Below, piece after piece: positions 60,978 to 64,000 of a stretch of DNA of 64,000 bases. The first letter of the stretch is position 1. Every line of letters begins with the position of its first letter. The DNA lies in NCBI RefSeq assembly GCF_011759585.1, contig NZ_JAAOYV010000001.1:310001-374000 (forward strand), written 5' to 3'. Both the position numbers and the translations under genes were made by a program. The DNA is from Frigoribacterium endophyticum. Its GTDB lineage: Bacteria; Actinomycetota; Actinomycetes; Actinomycetales; Microbacteriaceae. The notes beneath the pieces were generated by a model. That model ran no database searches, had not been told where the DNA came from, and was given only the letters and a program-made list of their open reading frames with translations.

Positions 60978-61951
60978 CGCGAGGCTCCGGGGGTCGTGGC
61001 GGCCTTCTCGGCCGCGGCGGGGGAGGCAGGGGTCGCGGCGGCGGCGCCGCCCGCGTGGTACTCGACGGAGTCCTGGGTGAGCGACATGTAGGCCTCCTCC
61101 AGCGAGCGCACCACCGGGGTCAGCTCGTGCAGGACGATGCCGCGCGAGGCGGCGAGCTCGCCGACCCGGGCTGCGGTGACGCCGGGCAGCTCGAGCGAGC
61201 CGTCGTCGGCCGTGACCGGCTCGACGCCGTGCTCGGCGCGGACCAGCTCGACGAGCTGGGGCAGGTGCGGGCTGCGCACGCGCACCCCGTCGCCCGAGGC
61301 CTGGGCGATCACCTCGCTGACGGGGGCGTCGGCGAGCACGCGGCCGCGGCCGAGCACGATCAGGTGGTCGGCGGTCTGGGCCATCTCGCTCATCAGGTGC
61401 GACGAGAGGAAGACCGTGCGCCCCTCGGCGGCGAGGTGGCGGGCCAGGGTGCGGACCCAGACGACGCCCTCGGGGTCGAGGCCGTTGACCGGCTCGTCGA
61501 AGATCAGGGTGGCCGGGTCGCCGAGCAGCGCCGCGGCGATGCCGAGACGCTGGCCCATGCCGAGCGAGAACCCGCCGACGCGCTTCTTCGCGACGGGCTC
61601 GAGCCCCGTGAGGGCGATGACCTCCGCGACGCGCGAGCGGCCGATGCCGTGGGTCGCCGCCATCGCGTGGAGGTGCTCGGAGGCGCTGCGCCCGCGGTGC
61701 ACGGCCTTCGCGTCGAGCAGCACGCCCACCTCGCGGAGGGGAGCCCGGTGCTCGGCGTAGGGGCGGCCGTTCACCGTCACCGAGCCGGAGCTGGGGCGGT
61801 CGAGGCCGACCACCATGCGCATCGTCGTCGACTTGCCCGCGCCGTTCGGGCCGAGGAAGCCGGTCACGATGCCCGGCCTCACGGTGAACGACACGTCGTC
61901 GAGGGCGACCTTCTGGCCGTACCTCTTGGTCAGGTGCCGAGCTTCGATCAT
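60974..61951 (-). CDS. ABC exporter ATP-binding protein (BcrA-like)
   Basis: 325 residues. Seen: Walker A GPNGAGKST at 34-42; signature FSLGMGQRLGIAAALL near 128-143; Walker B TLIFDEPVNGLDPEG near 147-161; His switch SSHLMSEM near 183-190; then a C-terminal regulatory region with DUF4162-like motifs and SLEEAYMSLT, typical of BcrA/drrA proteins. An Ala/Thr-rich tail follows. ATG has GGAGGAA 8-9 nt upstream. First gene of the two-gene exporter operon. Confidence 0.92.
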   Translation of the reverse strand: MIEARHLTKRYGQKVALDDVSFTVRPGIVTGFLGPNGAGKSTTMRMVVGLDRPSSGSVTVNGRPYAEHRAPLREVGVLLDAKAVHRGRSASEHLHAMAATHGIGRSRVAEVIALTGLEPVAKKRVGGFSLGMGQRLGIAAALLGDPATLIFDEPVNGLDPEGVVWVRTLARHLAAEGRTVFLSSHLMSEMAQTADHLIVLGRGRVLADAPVSEVIAQASGDGVRVRSPHLPQLVELVRAEHGVEPVTADDGSLELPGVTAARVGELAASRGIVLHELTPVVRSLEEAYMSLTQDSVEYHAGGAAAATPASPAAAEKAATTPGASR

Positions 61952-62025
61952 GTGGTGGGTTCCTCCCCGGGGCCGTCCGGCGCCGCAGCGCCGCCCCCGC
62001 GCGGTCGCACGGCGGTCCTCGACCG

Positions 62026-62031
62026 ACGATA
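62026..62031 (-). promoter_or_regulatory. -10 element of the ABC exporter operon
   Basis: Minus-strand TATCGT (62031-62026), about 75 nt upstream of the ATPase ATG; no clear -35. Confidence 0.35.
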
Positions 62032-62129
62032 GGGCCGCGGGCGCCCCGGCGGCATCCGCCGACCGGACGAGGCGGAGCGGGCCCGGCTGCGCTGCGCGGG
62101 GGAGGACCGGTCGTGCCCGCCGACCTTGT

Positions 62130-62135
62130 TACAGT
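62130..62135 (+). promoter_or_regulatory. -10 element, leaderless start of the DedA gene
   Basis: TACAGT followed by 6 nt and GTG 62142; no Shine-Dalgarno sequence. Confidence 0.55.
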
Positions 62136-62141
62136 CCTCCG

Positions 62142-62819
62142 GTGACGACCGACGTGCTCCTCGCCTCCCTGCCCGCCGCCTCCGGGGGGTTCCTCCTCTT
62201 CGACCCCGAGGCGCTGCTGCCCGCCCTCGGGCCGTGGGCGCTCGCCGGCATCTCGCTGATGATCTTCATCGAGTCGGGCGTGCTCTTCCCCTTCCTGCCC
62301 GGCGACTCCCTCCTGTTCACGGCCGGCCTGCTGCACGAGCCGCTCGGCCTCGAGGTGTGGGTGATCGCGCTCTGCGCGTTCGTCGCGGCCTTCCTGGGCG
62401 ACCAGGTCGGCTTCTTCCTCGGCCACACCTTCGGGCGCCGGTGGTTCCGCCCCGACGCGCGCGTGCTGAAGACCGCGCACCTCGAGAAGGCGGAGGCGTT
62501 CTTCGCCAAGTACGGCGGCGTCTCGCTCATCCTCGGCCGCTTCGTGCCGATCGTCCGCACCTACGTGCCCCTGGCCGCCGGCACCGCGGGCTACACCTAC
62601 CGCAAGTTCGTCGTCTTCAACGTCATCGGCGCCTTCCTCTGGGCGGTCGGCATGGTGGTGCTCGGCTCGCTGCTCGGCGGGGTGCCGATCATCCGCGACC
62701 ACGTCGACGTCTGGGCGATCGTGCTCGTGGTCGTGTCGGTGATGCCGATCGTCGTCACCGTGCTGCGCAAGGCCCTGGCCGGACGCCGCGACCGGGCCGC
62801 CGCCGCGAAGGGCCTCTGA
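62142..62819 (+). CDS. DedA family membrane protein
   Basis: 225 residues. Seen: FIESGVLFPFLPGDSLLFTAGLL near 40-62, the first re-entrant/acidic motif (Glu and Asp); GDQVGFFLGHTFGRRW near 86-101; and GRFVPIVRTYVPLAAGTAGYTYRKFVVFNVIGAFLWA near 132-168, the F.P..R...P..AG motif of the family. DedA proteins recycle undecaprenyl phosphate or flip phospholipids and depend on the proton gradient. GTG leaderless start. Followed 4 nt later by the kinase gene. Confidence 0.92.
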   Translation: MTTDVLLASLPAASGGFLLFDPEALLPALGPWALAGISLMIFIESGVLFPFLPGDSLLFTAGLLHEPLGLEVWVIALCAFVAAFLGDQVGFFLGHTFGRRWFRPDARVLKTAHLEKAEAFFAKYGGVSLILGRFVPIVRTYVPLAAGTAGYTYRKFVVFNVIGAFLWAVGMVVLGSLLGGVPIIRDHVDVWAIVLVVVSVMPIVVTVLRKALAGRRDRAAAAKGL

Positions 62820-62823
62820 GGCC

Positions 62824-63531
62824 GTGACGGCGGGCGCGACGCGGGCGAGCGAGGCCGCGACCGGCCTCGTCGACCGGCACCGCGCCTCCGGCCGGCGCCG
62901 CACCGTCGTCGGGCTGGCGGGCGAGCCCGGCGCGGGCAAGAGCACCCTGGCGGCCCAGCTCGTCGTCGCGCTCGCGGCCGCGGGGCTGAGGGCCGTCGTC
63001 GTTCCGATGGACGGCTTCCACCTGGCGAACGCCGAGCTCGACCGCCTCGGGCGCCGCGACCGCAAGGGCGCCCCCGACACCTTCGACGCCGACGGCTACG
63101 TCGCGCTGCTGGGGCGCCTCGCGGCGCCGGGGCCGCGCCCGGTCTGGGCACCCGACTTCGACCGCGACCTCGAGGAGGCGGTGGCCGGCTCGATCGCCGT
63201 CGCGCCCGAGGTCGAGGTGGTCGTCACCGAGGGCAACTACCTCCTCCTGGACGCCGAGCCGTGGACGGCGGCCCGCGCCGCCCTGCACGAGGCGTGGTTC
63301 GTCGAGGTCGACCCGGCGGAGCGCCTGCGACGCCTCGTCGCCCGGCACGTGCGCTTCGGCAAGGACGAGGAGGCGGCCCTCGCGTGGGCGACCGGCCCCG
63401 ACGAGGGCAACGCCCGGCTGGTGCGCGCCGGACGGGCGTCGGCCGACCTGGTCGTCGTCGCGGACGCCGGTGCGGGTCCGGGCCCGGGGCACGGCCTGCG
63501 CCCGGAGCCCGGCGTCGGGGGCCTCTCGTAG
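62824..63531 (+). CDS. P-loop nucleoside/sugar kinase family protein (YggC/uridine-kinase-like)
   Basis: 235 residues. Seen: Walker A GEPGAGKST at 33-41; VPMDGFHLANAELDRLGRRDRKGAPDTFDADG near 61-92, the DGFH lid and substrate motif of the uridine kinase/pantothenate kinase/YggC group; VVVTEGNYLLLD near 137-148; and the Arg-rich lid RLRRLVARHVRFG. Fructose-type and nucleoside substrates are known in relatives; not assignable here. The C-terminal ~20 residues are Gly/Pro-rich. GTG start 4 nt after the dedA-like stop, so co-transcribed. Confidence 0.85.
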   Translation: MTAGATRASEAATGLVDRHRASGRRRTVVGLAGEPGAGKSTLAAQLVVALAAAGLRAVVVPMDGFHLANAELDRLGRRDRKGAPDTFDADGYVALLGRLAAPGPRPVWAPDFDRDLEEAVAGSIAVAPEVEVVVTEGNYLLLDAEPWTAARAALHEAWFVEVDPAERLRRLVARHVRFGKDEEAALAWATGPDEGNARLVRAGRASADLVVVADAGAGPGPGHGLRPEPGVGGLS

Positions 63532-63543
63532 GCTGGGCGCATC

Positions 63544-64000
63544 ATGCGACTGCTCCTGATCCGACACGGCCAGACCCCCGACAACGTCATCGGCGCCCTC
63601 GGCACCACCGCGCCCGGCGCCCGCCTGACCGACCTGGGCCTGCGCCAGGCGGAGGCCCTGCCGGCCGCGCTCGCGGCGGAGACGATCGGCGCGCTGTTCG
63701 TCAGCACGCTCGTGCGCACCGAGCTGACGGCGGCGCCCCTGGCCGCGGCGCGGGGCCTCGAGCCCGTCGTGCTCGACGGCCTCCGCGAGGTCGTCGCGGG
63801 CGACCTCGAGATGCGCGCCGACCCCGCTGCGGGCGCCGCCTACATGGGCACGGTCGCCCGGTGGGTCGTCGGCGACCGCGACGCACGGATGCCCGGGGCC
63901 GAGAGCGGCCACGAGTTCCTGGCCCGCTACGACGCGGCGATCGAGCGCGCGACGGCCGACGGCCACGGCACGGTGGCCGTGGTGAGCCACGGCGCGGCCG
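63544..64000 (+). CDS. Histidine phosphatase family protein, 3' truncated by the window
   Basis: 152 codons are visible. Seen: LLLIRHGQTPDN at 3-14 with the phospho-acceptor His8; LTDLGLRQAEALPAAL; VSTLVRTELTAAPLA; and VVSHGAA at the window's end, the second catalytic His. Fits broad-specificity phosphatases of the PGM-like family; substrate unknown. A -10-like TAGGCT (63529-63534) overlaps the kinase stop codon, 9 nt before the ATG, so it can be expressed separately. It is not the same gene as the fragment at the window's start. Confidence 0.85.
   Translation, partial: MRLLLIRHGQTPDNVIGALGTTAPGARLTDLGLRQAEALPAALAAETIGALFVSTLVRTELTAAPLAAARGLEPVVLDGLREVVAGDLEMRADPAAGAAYMGTVARWVVGDRDARMPGAESGHEFLARYDAAIERATADGHGTVAVVSHGAA

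Overview
The window is very GC-rich chromosomal DNA with many GTG starts, overlapping GTGA/ATGA gene junctions and many apparently leaderless genes. The gene content and protein style fit a high-GC Gram-positive actinobacterium. Family Microbacteriaceae (Curtobacterium/Frigoribacterium-like) is my best guess from protein resemblance; it was not tested against a database. I see no rRNA, tRNA, CRISPR array, integrase, transposase or phage gene. The region reads as ordinary host chromosome with many small transcription units.

Layout. 1-8.6 kb: end of a histidine phosphatase, NAD(P)HX dehydratase (nnrD), a membrane acyltransferase, a PadR regulator with a DHA2 drug exporter, a MOSC protein, an acyl-CoA thioesterase, and an AbiEi/DUF559-like protein. 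7.5-10.7 kb: a LacI regulator divergent from a GH13 alpha-glucosidase, with matching operators between them. 10.8-13.8 kb: a 2-hydroxyacid dehydrogenase, two unknown proteins and an FMN reductase. 14-25 kb: a cell-surface glycan region with a flippase, GT2 and GT4 enzymes in one coupled operon, then mntP, a secreted GH16 protein, and a large membrane protein coupled to a secreted PIG-L deacetylase. 25-29.5 kb: PRC-barrel protein, class I glutamine amidotransferase, MFS exporter and an LLM monooxygenase.

30-42.7 kb is the most coherent block: a pentose/alditol regulon. It holds an alditol oxidase (AldO-like) with an aldose 1-epimerase, a ChvE-GguA-GguB-type sugar ABC transporter, a LacI regulator and araB-araD-araA. 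The same 12-bp operator, GTGAGCGCTCAC, lies at the promoters of all three transport or catabolic units (four copies), so one repressor probably controls uptake, alditol oxidation, mutarotation and L-arabinose catabolism.

42.8-64 kb: a second LLM oxidoreductase, a GT-C mannosyltransferase-like protein, a LuxR-type regulator, a large cell-wall-anchored subtilase (LAFTG sorting signal), an EEP-family phosphatase/nuclease, a small OB-fold-like protein behind a long structured leader, an aldo/keto reductase, a Pr6Pr membrane protein, a secreted flavin amine oxidase whose domain order is circularly permuted, an alpha/beta hydrolase, nnrE (the partner of nnrD, 55 kb away), two MFS transporters, a BcrAB-like ABC exporter, a DedA protein, a small P-loop kinase and a second, truncated histidine phosphatase.

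Two observations stand out. First, ten copies of a 75-76 bp inverted-repeat element (ends GTCGAGCGTTCAGG...CCTGAACGCTCGAC) are scattered through the window. They keep length and end sequence while the interior varies, and eight of ten lie at or within about 100 bp of a stop codon. Some have become part of genes or promoters. Second, the amine oxidase at 53235-54785 carries its normally C-terminal flavin/substrate segment at the N terminus, before the Rossmann motif.
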